From Nitrincola schmidtii (GTDB lineage: Bacteria > Pseudomonadota > Gammaproteobacteria > Pseudomonadales > Balneatricaceae), in contig NZ_WBOL01000002.1 of the NCBI RefSeq assembly GCF_008973715.1, positions 277,170 through 341,169 on the forward strand: a DNA stretch of 64,000 nt. Reading direction: 5' to 3'. The notes beneath the pieces are model-generated. The model saw nothing but the letters and a program-made list of their open reading frames with translations. It did no database searches and had not been told where the DNA came from. A program made the translations under genes and the position numbers. This document shows positions 54,470 to 63,875 of this stretch, piece by piece; position 1 is the stretch's first letter, and each line of letters begins with the position of its first letter.

Positions 54470-55564
54470 TCAATCTAATCGGTTGAAACTGAGTTGATAC
54501 AACCCCGTCTCCTGACCTGAGAAACCTTTCGCAGTCACCGTGTAGGTACCGGGAGTCATGTCAACTTCTAAGCGTGCGTTAGTGCCCTCACCACCATCGT
54601 CATCTTCGGCATGAAGTCCTTGTCCTGATAGTTCAAGGTATGCGTCGAAAGTGTCAGACGTCAGTGATATTTCGTAAAGGCCATCTTCTGGCACTTCAAT
54701 CGAATAGGTGTTTTGACTTTCAACTAACATTCCATGTATTTCAGAGCCAAGTATTAAGATTCCACTGTTTTGAAGTTCGATCCCTGCAGGTAGCGACTCT
54801 TCAGTCACGGTTACAGTGTAAAGTCCGGTTCCTTCGCTATAGCTTTGTAATGTTAGAGTGTACTCTCCAGTATCTAGGAAGGTAATCAGCTGCGAATTGG
54901 TACCATCAGGACCATCATCATTTTCTAATGCAACGCCGGTACCTGTTAGTTTTAACAGGGTATCAAACTCTTCCGAGGCTAAATCAATACGATATAGTCC
55001 TGCTTGCTCTACCTTGAAACGCAACTCTTGGTGTTCATCACCTAACCAGCTACTTTCGTTAAGCGGTATTGGATAGAGCGTTGTTGAGTCGAGAGCTAAC
55101 GGAACATTCAACATGCTAGAAGTAAGAATGAAGGGACCAAAACTATTGGCGTCTTGGCCGTGAACGATTAGCTGTAGAGATTGCCCTTCATCTACAAGGC
55201 TTCTGAGCTTAGGATTACGTTCGTAGCCGGATGATGAGGCAATCAACTCAGGACCATCAAATAAGGATAAAGTGCCATTTAGTGCACCGCGAAGAGTTAC
55301 TTCAAAAAGATTGCCTTCTGCGATGTTAGCCGAGGATATTTCTATGTTGAATACTTGATAGCGAGAGCCATCTTTAAAGTTGACTGGGTTTTGAGAGGTG
55401 ATCTCGCCAGTGACTCGCTCGCCGATGGTAAATATGGGTTGTTGCGCTTGTTGGGTAGTTTCAGCTGAAGCCTCCTCAACATTCGCTGTAGATGAGTTTT
55501 CGTTACAACCCATGAGCAATGCAGTAACAGCAACAGAAGCAAGGGCAAAACGATGCTTTTTCAT
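54470..55564 (-). CDS. Lipoprotein with PPC-like repeat domains
   Basis: 364 residues. The lipobox LLMGC (C20) marks a lipoprotein, followed by a disordered Ser/Glu/Gln-rich linker. Three beta-rich segments (about 45-165, 170-255, 270-362) resemble pre-peptidase C-terminal (PPC) domains; the last two share FD(T/A)xLxL(T/S)GxG and DDG-GTN patterns that probably bind calcium. No protease domain is present. Function unknown; likely attached to the outer membrane. Confidence 0.75.
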   Translation of the reverse strand: MKKHRFALASVAVTALLMGCNENSSTANVEEASAETTQQAQQPIFTIGERVTGEITSQNPVNFKDGSRYQVFNIEISSANIAEGNLFEVTLRGALNGTLSLFDGPELIASSSGYERNPKLRSLVDEGQSLQLIVHGQDANSFGPFILTSSMLNVPLALDSTTLYPIPLNESSWLGDEHQELRFKVEQAGLYRIDLASEEFDTLLKLTGTGVALENDDGPDGTNSQLITFLDTGEYTLTLQSYSEGTGLYTVTVTEESLPAGIELQNSGILILGSEIHGMLVESQNTYSIEVPEDGLYEISLTSDTFDAYLELSGQGLHAEDDDGGEGTNARLEVDMTPGTYTVTAKGFSGQETGLYQLSFNRLD

Positions 55565-55621
55565 GATAATCCATTCATCCTAAAAGCTTTATGATACTCC
55601 TGGGCTGCGGATTTATAAAAT

Positions 55622-57382
55622 CTATTTATTGAAATTCATCTTATGCCACCGCAATGCCACCGTTTTTGCTTGTCCAAAGTGACGGCAATAGGTTAACGCA
55701 CCTTGCTGCTTTTGTACTTGTGCTCGGCGTAGTTTGACAATCATGCGGGGTTGTAAGCCCACAATAATCATACCCACCCCATTGTGCTTCATTTCAGATA
55801 TGACCGATTGCAGCATGACGATTGCCGTGCCATCCATGCTAGGCACATCATGCATATCCAAAATGATCGTTTTGATATTAGGGTCAACGAGGTGTAACGA
55901 GGTGAGTGCTTTTTCAGCGGCACCAAAAAACAACGGGCCATTTATATCAAAAATGGCCACATCATCGGGTAATTCACCTTTAATGACGGGGTGAGTTGTC
56001 GCATCTATTTTATCGGTCTGAGTTAACAAAGACATGCGTCGAATAAATAATGCAGCCGCAAGGCCAACGCCCACGGCCACCGCCAACACCATATCGAAGA
56101 GAACAGTCAGTACAAAGCAGATGATCAAAATAGCCACATCGCCAGCGGGGGCGGTTCGCAAGGTATTCTGAAAATGTCGAGCTTCACTCATGTTCCAGGC
56201 AATAATGAACAGCAATGCTGCCAATGCCGCCATCGGCACTAAAGCGAGCAATCCGGCTAAGGCAACCACGGCCAATAACACCACAGCGGAATGAATCACG
56301 GCTGCAATAGGGGATCGTGCACCACTACGGATATTGGTCGCGGTTCGAGCTATCGCAGCAGTAGCGGTAATACCGCCAAACAATGGTGCCGCCAGATTGC
56401 CCAATCCCTGACCGATCAACTCAGCATTGGGATCATGTTTGGTCTTGGTCAGTCCATCAGAAATGACAGCGCATAACAGAGATTCAATCGCCCCCAGCAT
56501 AGCAATGGCAAAGGCAGGGCCGAGCAATGCGCGGATTAATTCAAAGTTCACATTCAACGGTTGCCCATCCGCGCCCGGTAACAACCAAGGAGCAGTGAAC
56601 GTAGGTGGGACGGGCGGGATGCCTTGGCCGATTTTACCATCAACTTCCCAAGTAAAACGTGAAGCAATGGTTTCGATAGCATTTCCAGAATCAGGGCTGC
56701 TTAGCCATAAATTTAAACCATAAGCAGCCACGGCTCCGACAAATAATCCAATCAATGGTGCCGGAATAGGCGTTTTGAGTCGTGGCCATATCAACATGAC
56801 CGCAAGCGCAAACAACCCGACACTCAGCTCTAATGGATTGATGGTCGGTAATGATCGAAGAATGATGAAAAGGTTGTCTACAAAATGTTCGCCAAGCTTA
56901 TCTGTTTGTAAGCCCAAAAAGTCCGGTATTTGTAATGTCGCAATGACCACAGCAATACCGGCGGTAAAACCAAGAACGACCGGGTAGGGCACAAATTGGA
57001 TCAGCCGTCCCATTTTTGAGACGCCCAAAGCAATTAAGATCAAACCCGCCATCATGGTGGCGATTAGTAAACCACCCAAACCATACTGCTGCACGATAGG
57101 GAAAAGAATAACCACAAACGCAGCTGTAGGACCGGATACATTAAATCGAGAGCCACCCGTTAAGGCAATAATCGCACCAGCAACAATCGCGGTATATAAG
57201 CCGTGCTGGGGAGGAACGCCTGTGGCGATAGCCAGCGCCATCGACAAAGGAACGGCTACCGTACCGATCGTCAGGCCTGCCATGATATCTTTGCGTAAAT
57301 CTTTTACCCCGTATCCTTCTTTAAAGGCGCTGCGAAGCCCTGTAGAGATAGAAGGTAAGTTGGCTCGAGAAAAGTTAGCCAT
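55622..57382 (-). CDS. SulP-family anion transporter with STAS domain
   Basis: 586 residues: about 12 membrane helices (to about 440) with the SulP segments GLTIGTVAVPLSMALAIATG and SGPTAAFVVIL, followed by a cytoplasmic STAS domain (about 455-560) with the DMHDVPSMDGTAIVML core. SulP transporters carry sulfate, bicarbonate or dicarboxylates. No carbonic anhydrase gene is nearby, so the substrate is undecided. Start at ATG 57382; a TTG 3 bases earlier is not favoured. Confidence 0.88.
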   Translation of the reverse strand: MANFSRANLPSISTGLRSAFKEGYGVKDLRKDIMAGLTIGTVAVPLSMALAIATGVPPQHGLYTAIVAGAIIALTGGSRFNVSGPTAAFVVILFPIVQQYGLGGLLIATMMAGLILIALGVSKMGRLIQFVPYPVVLGFTAGIAVVIATLQIPDFLGLQTDKLGEHFVDNLFIILRSLPTINPLELSVGLFALAVMLIWPRLKTPIPAPLIGLFVGAVAAYGLNLWLSSPDSGNAIETIASRFTWEVDGKIGQGIPPVPPTFTAPWLLPGADGQPLNVNFELIRALLGPAFAIAMLGAIESLLCAVISDGLTKTKHDPNAELIGQGLGNLAAPLFGGITATAAIARTATNIRSGARSPIAAVIHSAVVLLAVVALAGLLALVPMAALAALLFIIAWNMSEARHFQNTLRTAPAGDVAILIICFVLTVLFDMVLAVAVGVGLAAALFIRRMSLLTQTDKIDATTHPVIKGELPDDVAIFDINGPLFFGAAEKALTSLHLVDPNIKTIILDMHDVPSMDGTAIVMLQSVISEMKHNGVGMIIVGLQPRMIVKLRRAQVQKQQGALTYCRHFGQAKTVALRWHKMNFNK

Positions 57383-57773
57383 CAATAAATCTCAATTTTA
57401 TTCGCTTTTCTGACACCATAGCACACTTTGCTGCAATGCAGCATTATCAATTCGTTTGTCTATTCTGTAACGAGCATACTGGTCCGGTTATAAATGTAAT
57501 AGACCTGTTCTTAGATTGCTCTAATTTGGATTGTTTTTGTATTAAAACACTGAATTTTGGCAGCTAATAAGAGTAATCAAATTTCATCACGCACTAAACT
57601 TGTGCAACTCGATTGCTTGTGAATCTTTATGTATCTTTTTAAAGCATCTTTTTTGGAAGTGCGGTCATCTGTGTAATGGATTATCTATACAAATTAGTAT
57701 CTTAAGGCTAATGTGGATTTTGGCTTTAAAATTGCATGTAGCGATTTAGTGAAATTAAACAGAGAGAAAAATT
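57383..57773. other. AT-rich divergent intergenic region with a sigma-54 promoter
   Basis: 391 bases between the SulP gene and the outer-membrane-like gene, without an ORF worth calling. It contains the sigma-54 promoter at 57721-57736 near the right end; I see no clear terminator or RNA gene in the rest. Confidence 0.6.
57721..57736 (+). promoter_or_regulatory. Sigma-54 (-24/-12) promoter of the outer-membrane-like gene
   Basis: TGGCTTTAAAATTGCA: perfect TTGCA at -12, TGGC at -24, exact GG-N10-GC spacing, with two mismatches at the less conserved AC. Transcription would begin near 57747, about 27 bases before the ATG. Confidence 0.6.
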
Positions 57774-58427
57774 ATGAAATATAATTGGCTTAAACCCGTC
57801 GTTGTTGCTGCAAGTATAGCTATACCTTTAACATCAATGGCTGATGTTTCTGGTTACCTATCATCAACCCTGACTGAACCAACAGGATCCAGTGAGGATA
57901 CAGGGCTGATATTTGAATTAGGTCTTTTATACGAAGCAGAGTCAGGATTTTATACTGGACTTAGTTTAACAAGTAACGATGTGCTGGATTCAGATACCAA
58001 AGCAAAAAATAGTACTGCTGAAATTGGTGTTGGCTTTTTTAACGAATTAAGTGATGTATCTTTTTATGACTTAGGTCTTACTTACGAGCGTCAACTTAAC
58101 AACAGCGAGAAAGAAGAGATTCCAGAAGTATATTTCGGACTTGGTTATAGCGTAACTGAAGCTCTTGAGCTGTCTGGATATGTTTATAAAAATATTCGCT
58201 CAAGTTTTGACGAGAGCCGAGTTGAGTTAAACTTGGAATTTGATGCTGGTATGGTTGACTTGATGAGTTTTTACACTCATGGATTTGAGGACGATAAAAC
58301 CCGTTTATTGGAAGTGGGTGTTGGTAAAGAGTTTATACCCAATAACTACATAAGTGCAATTTATGGAGCTGACTTGCGCACTTCAAGAGATAGCTACTTA
58401 GAGATAGAATATACTTATAGTTTTTAA
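57774..58427 (+). CDS. Putative outer-membrane beta-barrel protein, unknown function
   Basis: 217 residues with a signal peptide ending near SMA (about 23). The mature protein alternates polar and hydrophobic residues in short strands (GLIFELGLLYEAESGFYTGL, AEIGVGFF, YFGLGYSV) and ends YSF, the aromatic end typical of outer-membrane barrels. About 8 to 10 strands are likely. The opening DVSGYLSSTLTEPTGSSED resembles proteins of the TorF (Gcw_chp) family, a possible alternative name. A terminator follows. Confidence 0.65.
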   Translation: MKYNWLKPVVVAASIAIPLTSMADVSGYLSSTLTEPTGSSEDTGLIFELGLLYEAESGFYTGLSLTSNDVLDSDTKAKNSTAEIGVGFFNELSDVSFYDLGLTYERQLNNSEKEEIPEVYFGLGYSVTEALELSGYVYKNIRSSFDESRVELNLEFDAGMVDLMSFYTHGFEDDKTRLLEVGVGKEFIPNNYISAIYGADLRTSRDSYLEIEYTYSF

Positions 58428-58442
58428 TAAGTTTACGTAAAT

Positions 58443-58479
58443 AAAAAACACTGATCCTATAATTATATCAGTGTTTTTT
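58443..58479. terminator. Terminator after the outer-membrane-like gene
   Basis: AAAAAACACTGAT-N11-ATCAGTGTTTTTT: 13-bp perfect arms with a T6 run on either strand. Confidence 0.9.
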
Positions 58480-58640
58480 GTATCAGACTTCTTCAGTTCA
58501 CATTACTATCATTGTCAATGTTCCAATCACCATATTTATTTTTCAAGTATCTGCAATAAATCTAGCGTGATATCGCTAAGAAACCAGTTGTTACGTTAGA
58601 ATTCCTCTATCTTCGAAAACACAACTGGAGTTCACCTGTT

Positions 58641-61600
58641 TTGATCCCGCTGATTACCTACCCTGATTTACCCGTTTCCGCTCGTCGAGAGGAGATTCAA
58701 GCGGCCATTCGAGACCATCAAGTCGTTGTCATCGCAGGGGAAACGGGGTCTGGTAAAACCACGCAGATACCCAAAATGTGTCTGGAGTTAGGGCTAGGGT
58801 GCTCTAAAGAAAGCAAAGGCTTAATCGGTCACACCCAACCACGACGTTTAGCGGCGCGGGCAGTGGCATCGCGTATTGCAGAAGAACTCAATACCACTCT
58901 GGGGGAGCGAGTGGGCTTTCAAGTTCGCTTTCACGACCAAATCAGTGAACAGACGCAAATCAAAGTCATGACCGACGGTATTCTTCTAGCAGAAACGCAA
59001 CGCGATCGTTTGCTGAAGAAATATGAAGTGATCATTATTGATGAGGCGCATGAGCGCAGCCTTAATATTGACTTCTTATTGGGCTATTTAAAGAATTTAC
59101 TGCCTAAGCGTCCTGATCTTAAGCTCATCATCACCTCGGCTACCATTGATGTTGAACGTTTTTCAAAGCATTTTAACGATGCGCCTATCATTGAAGTGTC
59201 AGGACGAACCTTTCCAGTTGAAGTGCTCTATCGTCCATTGCATGAGCTCGAAGTCGAAGATGATAAAGCGCAAGATTTGCAGCAGGGTATCTTGCAAGCG
59301 GTGGATGAACTCAATGCCATCGATCGATCAAACCGCGATGGAGGGCCCGGCGATATTCTTATTTTCTTGCCAGGTGAACGTGAAATTAGAGAAACCGCCG
59401 ATACCCTTCGCAAAGCAGAACTTCGCGATTGTGAAGTCATTCCTCTTTATGCACGTTTATCCTTAGCGGAGCAGAACCGAGTTTTTAACGAGCAGCGAAG
59501 AGCAGGTAGACGAATTATTTTATCTACCAATGTTGCCGAAACTTCTCTGACTGTTCCTGGAATCCGCTATGTCATTGACCCTGGTTTAGCGCGTATCTCA
59601 CGCTATAGCTATCGCTCGAAAGTACAACGTTTACCGGTAGAGGCTATTTCGCAAGCCAGTGCTAACCAGCGTGCCGGTCGCTGTGGCCGCGTGGCTTCGG
59701 GTGTGTGTATTCGACTTTACAGTGAAGAAGACTTCGTCAGCCGTCCTGCCTTTACCGATGCCGAGATACGTCGTACTAATCTAGCCGCCGTCATTCTTAG
59801 CATGTTGCAACTTAAGCTTGGGGATATCGCTGCTTTTCCCTTTGTCGATCCACCCGATTCTCGCTTTATCAGTGATGGCTTTAAGCTATTAGAGGAATTG
59901 GGTGCTGTTTCCCGTTCTAGACAACTCACACAGATAGGTCGCGATCTAGCTCGTTTGCCGGTTGATCCTCGTATTGGACGGATGTTGGTGGAAGCAAATC
60001 GTTTAGGCGCACTGACCGAAGTGTTGATCATTGCCAGCGCGTTAAGCACCCAAGATCCGCGTGAACGTCCGATGGAGAAACGCCAGGCAGCCGATGAAAA
60101 GCATAAACTCTATGCGGATGACGATTCCGACTTTATCACGCTGCTAAATTTGTGGAACCTCTATGAAGAACAGCGACTCGCTTTAAGCCAAAGTCAATTG
60201 CGTAAATGGTGCCAAAAACACTTTATCTCGTGGGTGCGGATGCGAGAGTGGCGTGATCTTCATCGTCAGCTTCACCTGAGTGCCCGTGATCTAAAAATGA
60301 CTGAGAATAAACAACCTGCTGATTATGCCTCAATTCATCGGGCTCTTTTGGCAGGTTTGCTCAGTCATCTGGGTCTAAAACAAGAGAAGGGCGAGTATCT
60401 CGGCGCGCGTAATCGTCGTTTCTTTATATTTCCGGGCTCAGGGCAGTTCAAAAAGAACCCTAAATGGGTCATGGCTGCTGAAATGCTGGAAACCAGTAAA
60501 CTGTTTGCACATCAGGTCGCCAAAATCGAACCGGAATGGATCGAAGCGCCGGCTGCGCACCTGATTAAAAAAACCTGGATGGAACCTCATTGGGAGAAAA
60601 AACGCGCTCAAGTAGTCGCAACCGAGCAGGTCACTCTTTATGGCTTAATCATTGTGCCCAAGCGCATGGTGCATTATGGCAAAATCGATCCACAACTAAG
60701 CCATCAAATTTTTATCCGTAGCGCGTTAGTTGAAGGTGAGTACGCCACTCAAGCTCCTTTTTTTAAACACAACCGAGATCTACTCGCCAGTGTCGAAACC
60801 CTGGAAGCTAAAACTCGTCGGCGTGATTTGTTAGTGGATGAAGAAACCCTTGCAGATTTCTACCTGCGTCGCTTTGAAGAGTTGGGCGGCGAGCATATTG
60901 TTAATGGCCAAGGATTTGAACATTGGCGCAAGCAGATAGAGCAACAACAGCCTAAAGCCCTGTTTATGCAGGAAGAGGATATTCTGCAACGCTCTGCTGA
61001 ACACGTCACACAGCAGAATTACCCCGATCATCTGCTACATGAAGGGGTAAAGCTGGCGCTGAGCTATCATTTCGATCCAGGAGCCGAGGATGATGGCGTA
61101 ACTTTAGAGTTACCCTTGCCTTTATTAAACTCACTTCCCTTGAAGCGTCTTGAATGGCTCGTACCGGGAATGCTGGCGGATAAAATTACCGCTATTTTGC
61201 GTGGTTTGCCGAAATCACAACGCAAACATTATGTTCCCGTCCCTAATTATGTCGAAGCTTTTTGTGAGGCGGTTAATTTTGCCGAAGGCGATCTTTACGC
61301 AGCACTGGCGCATCATTTATTAAGAATGACGGGACTACGTGTCGATGCCGAGGTATTCAGAAGCGTTCAATTAGATGATTATCATCGTATGAACCTTCGT
61401 TTAATCGGCCCTAAAAAACAGATATTAGCGATGGAGCGTGATTGGGGGGTGCTCAATAAGCGCTTTGCTAAACAAGCGGAACACCTGCTGCAAACCGCTT
61501 CACCCAAGCAAAGTTGGGGACGAAAAGGCTTAACTACTTGGGACTTCGATCAACTGCCTGTATCCGTCAAGTTACGTCAAGCCGGAGGGTTAGAGGTCGA

Positions 61601-62378
61601 TGCTTATCCTGTGTTGCTGGATCAGGGTGATCACGTTGATCTTCAAGTCGTCAGCCGTCGTTGTGAAGCGCAAGCGCAAAACCCAAGAGGCATCGCTCGA
61701 TTATACTTACTGGCCATGCCTGAACCGGTCAGGTTTGCACGCAAGCAACTCAAGAAACTGCCTAAGTCGGTATTGTTGGCTGGAAAACGCTTTGATGTGA
61801 AGCGACTAGAAGATGAGCTATTACTATCTGCGGTACTTCATCTATTAGTCGATAAGCGACCCATAGATCGTAAAGGCTTTGAGCAATCATTACCGCTGGT
61901 CAAAGCAGGTCTACATGATCAAGCGGTTGCATTAGATGCTTGGCTTTTTGAACAGCATTCAACCCTGCATCGAATTCAAAAACAGTTGCATGGCAAGATC
62001 AATTTGCAGGCTGTTCCCGTGTTAAATGATATTAAACAACAGTTAGACCTTCTCTTTACGCCGCACTATTTAACTGAAACGCCCGTGGAATGGCTAGCCT
62101 GCTATCCACGCTATTTGCAGGCAATTGAGATACGCTTAGAAAAGTATGCCCGCGATCTAAGGCAGCAGTGTTTGTGGTCAGATCAGATTCAAATCTTTTG
62201 GCAAGCATGGCAAAAGAAGCTAGCTGATGCTCAGCAGCGTGGTGAAGTGTCTGAAGAGTTGCTCGCGTTTAGATGGTTGTTAGAAGAGTATCGTGTTTCA
62301 TTATTTGCACAGCAGTTGGGGACAAAGCAGACGGTATCAGAGAAGCGGTTGAAGCAGATTTTTGCTGCACTTGCGTAA
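58641..62378 (+). CDS. hrpA: ATP-dependent RNA helicase HrpA
   Basis: 1245-residue DEAH-box helicase: Walker A GETGSGKTTQIPKM (about 33-46), DEAH box IIDEAHERS, SAT motif ITSATIDVERF, motif VI QRAGRCGR, then helicase-associated and OB-like domains and a long C-terminal DUF3418 region typical of HrpA. The only in-frame start before the conserved core is TTG 58641 (GGAG 10 bases upstream); upstream the frame is closed by a TAG at 58563. E. coli HrpA has about 60 more residues before this core, so the N-terminus is short. Confidence 0.92.
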   Translation: MIPLITYPDLPVSARREEIQAAIRDHQVVVIAGETGSGKTTQIPKMCLELGLGCSKESKGLIGHTQPRRLAARAVASRIAEELNTTLGERVGFQVRFHDQISEQTQIKVMTDGILLAETQRDRLLKKYEVIIIDEAHERSLNIDFLLGYLKNLLPKRPDLKLIITSATIDVERFSKHFNDAPIIEVSGRTFPVEVLYRPLHELEVEDDKAQDLQQGILQAVDELNAIDRSNRDGGPGDILIFLPGEREIRETADTLRKAELRDCEVIPLYARLSLAEQNRVFNEQRRAGRRIILSTNVAETSLTVPGIRYVIDPGLARISRYSYRSKVQRLPVEAISQASANQRAGRCGRVASGVCIRLYSEEDFVSRPAFTDAEIRRTNLAAVILSMLQLKLGDIAAFPFVDPPDSRFISDGFKLLEELGAVSRSRQLTQIGRDLARLPVDPRIGRMLVEANRLGALTEVLIIASALSTQDPRERPMEKRQAADEKHKLYADDDSDFITLLNLWNLYEEQRLALSQSQLRKWCQKHFISWVRMREWRDLHRQLHLSARDLKMTENKQPADYASIHRALLAGLLSHLGLKQEKGEYLGARNRRFFIFPGSGQFKKNPKWVMAAEMLETSKLFAHQVAKIEPEWIEAPAAHLIKKTWMEPHWEKKRAQVVATEQVTLYGLIIVPKRMVHYGKIDPQLSHQIFIRSALVEGEYATQAPFFKHNRDLLASVETLEAKTRRRDLLVDEETLADFYLRRFEELGGEHIVNGQGFEHWRKQIEQQQPKALFMQEEDILQRSAEHVTQQNYPDHLLHEGVKLALSYHFDPGAEDDGVTLELPLPLLNSLPLKRLEWLVPGMLADKITAILRGLPKSQRKHYVPVPNYVEAFCEAVNFAEGDLYAALAHHLLRMTGLRVDAEVFRSVQLDDYHRMNLRLIGPKKQILAMERDWGVLNKRFAKQAEHLLQTASPKQSWGRKGLTTWDFDQLPVSVKLRQAGGLEVDAYPVLLDQGDHVDLQVVSRRCEAQAQNPRGIARLYLLAMPEPVRFARKQLKKLPKSVLLAGKRFDVKRLEDELLLSAVLHLLVDKRPIDRKGFEQSLPLVKAGLHDQAVALDAWLFEQHSTLHRIQKQLHGKINLQAVPVLNDIKQQLDLLFTPHYLTETPVEWLACYPRYLQAIEIRLEKYARDLRQQCLWSDQIQIFWQAWQKKLADAQQRGEVSEELLAFRWLLEEYRVSLFAQQLGTKQTVSEKRLKQIFAALA

Positions 62379-62780
62379 TGAAACCTGTATGGTGGTTTGG
62401 AAATTGGCAAAAAGACTTGTCATGTGGTGGTGCTGTGGTATCCTACCCACAATTTATTTACGGGCAGAAAGTTAGCGGTTTTTTTAGTAAAAAACTTGCA
62501 AATTGTTTAAATCCTGTGCTGTAATTAGACAAGTTAAGGTTTTAGATTCAGATTGTGGTGGTAAGTTGTTGATTTGGTTAGATCCAAGTTTGGCAAGTTA
62601 CGAAAAGCCCGCTGAATTTTAATCTGGCAGATGCTAACCGTAGCAAAAAAGTAATTTTTTCGGCTTCACAGGTTTGCAATAATCTGCTTTTATAGTATTT
62701 TTGGGGTTGCATCACAGACGATGCTCTTCGAAAAAATAAAGCAACTACTAGTATGTTGAACGTTGAAGGGGAAAACCTAA
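62379..62780. other. Porin leader and intergenic region
   Basis: 402 bases without a credible gene. A small hairpin GTTTTTT-TAGT-AAAAAAC (62478-62495) may end hrpA transcription. The rest is AT-rich and must contain the porin promoter and a leader; I could not fix a -10/-35 pair. No sigma-54 motif with correct spacing is present. Confidence 0.5.
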
Positions 62781-63779
62781 ATGAAAAAATCTATTATCGC
62801 TATGGCTGTAGCTGGCGCACTTGCTGTACCTGCTATCGCATCTGCTGATGCAACGCTTTATGGTCACATTATGATGGCCGTAGATAAAGAAAAAAATGAA
62901 AAATTGACTGTAGGTACTGTTGGTAACTCTGAGTCTCGTATTGGTCTTCGTGGTACTGCTGATACTGGTGTTGATGGACTAACTGGTATCTATAATGTTG
63001 AATTTGGTGTGACTACTACCCAAACTTCTTATGAGCCATTGGTTCGTGAGATGGGTGCTTACACAGGTGCTCAAAACCGTAATACACTCCGTACTCGTCT
63101 AGCTAATGTTGGTTTAACTGGTGATTGGGGTACTGCGCTAGTTGGTACTCAGTGGGCTCCGCATTACAGCTGGGTTACTGGTACTACTGATGTTATGCTT
63201 TCAAGTGCTGCAAATGTACTTCGTGCAACTGACGTTGTATACCGCGTAGACAACACTCTTGCTTACGTTTCTCCAGATTTTAATGGTCTGCAACTTGCTG
63301 CCGCTGTTTCTGGAAATAAAGCAAACAGCGATAAAAATGCTGACTTTGTTCATGTTGCTGCTAAATACGGTATCGCTGGCTTTGGTGCTGGTTTGTCTTA
63401 CATTGACTTCAATTCAGAAGATGCTTTCGAGCCATTGAAAGACGTGACAGCTGTCGCTCTTTCTTATGAGACAGGTCCATTCTTCATTGGTGCAACCTAT
63501 TCTCACCTAAGAATCGATGGTGCTGATAACTACAAACCTTGGGACATCGCAGCAACTTATGCAGTTTCTGATGCAACTAAGCTTAAGTTAGCATACGCTG
63601 ATTTCCGCGAAGGTGCTAAAGGTTACGGCGTTGAAGTTCAGCATGACCTAAGCAACTCAGTTAATATGTTCGTTGGTTACGGTAATGCAAATTCTGATTT
63701 GCGTGATACTGTAAGTAGCACTGTTTCTGGTGCAACTTACAACAGCGTATTCAGCACTGGTATGCGTGTTCGTTTCTAA
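62781..63779 (+). CDS. Gram-negative porin
   Basis: 332-residue trimeric-type porin. Signal peptide ends near ASA (about 22), followed by DATLYGHIMMAVDKEKNE, the usual first strand of Porin_4 proteins, with repeated strand patterns (RIGLRGTADTGVDGLTGIYN) and a terminal phenylalanine (MRVRF). AAGGGGA stands before the ATG. Codon use is strongly biased, suggesting high expression. It ends at a terminator into which an intron-like element is abutted. Confidence 0.92.
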   Translation: MKKSIIAMAVAGALAVPAIASADATLYGHIMMAVDKEKNEKLTVGTVGNSESRIGLRGTADTGVDGLTGIYNVEFGVTTTQTSYEPLVREMGAYTGAQNRNTLRTRLANVGLTGDWGTALVGTQWAPHYSWVTGTTDVMLSSAANVLRATDVVYRVDNTLAYVSPDFNGLQLAAAVSGNKANSDKNADFVHVAAKYGIAGFGAGLSYIDFNSEDAFEPLKDVTAVALSYETGPFFIGATYSHLRIDGADNYKPWDIAATYAVSDATKLKLAYADFREGAKGYGVEVQHDLSNSVNMFVGYGNANSDLRDTVSSTVSGATYNSVFSTGMRVRF

Positions 63780-63846
63780 TATGAACTGAACTAATAAGAG
63801 TTAAGGGTCAAAGTAATAATTTAGTTTGACTCGAAATTCTACTTAC

Positions 63847-63874
63847 AAAAGGTCAGCAACGTGCTGGCCTTTTT
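63847..63874 (+). terminator. Rho-independent terminator of the porin gene
   Basis: AAAGGTCAGCA-ACG-TGCTGGCCTTT with one G-T pair, followed by TT. It is the probable landing site of the group II intron that begins next. Confidence 0.88.
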
Positions 63875-63875
63875 C

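Noticed and set aside
62273..62524. Open frame of 83 codons overlapping the end of hrpA
   Set aside because: Mostly inside hrpA in another frame, poor start context and low-complexity composition after the hrpA stop.
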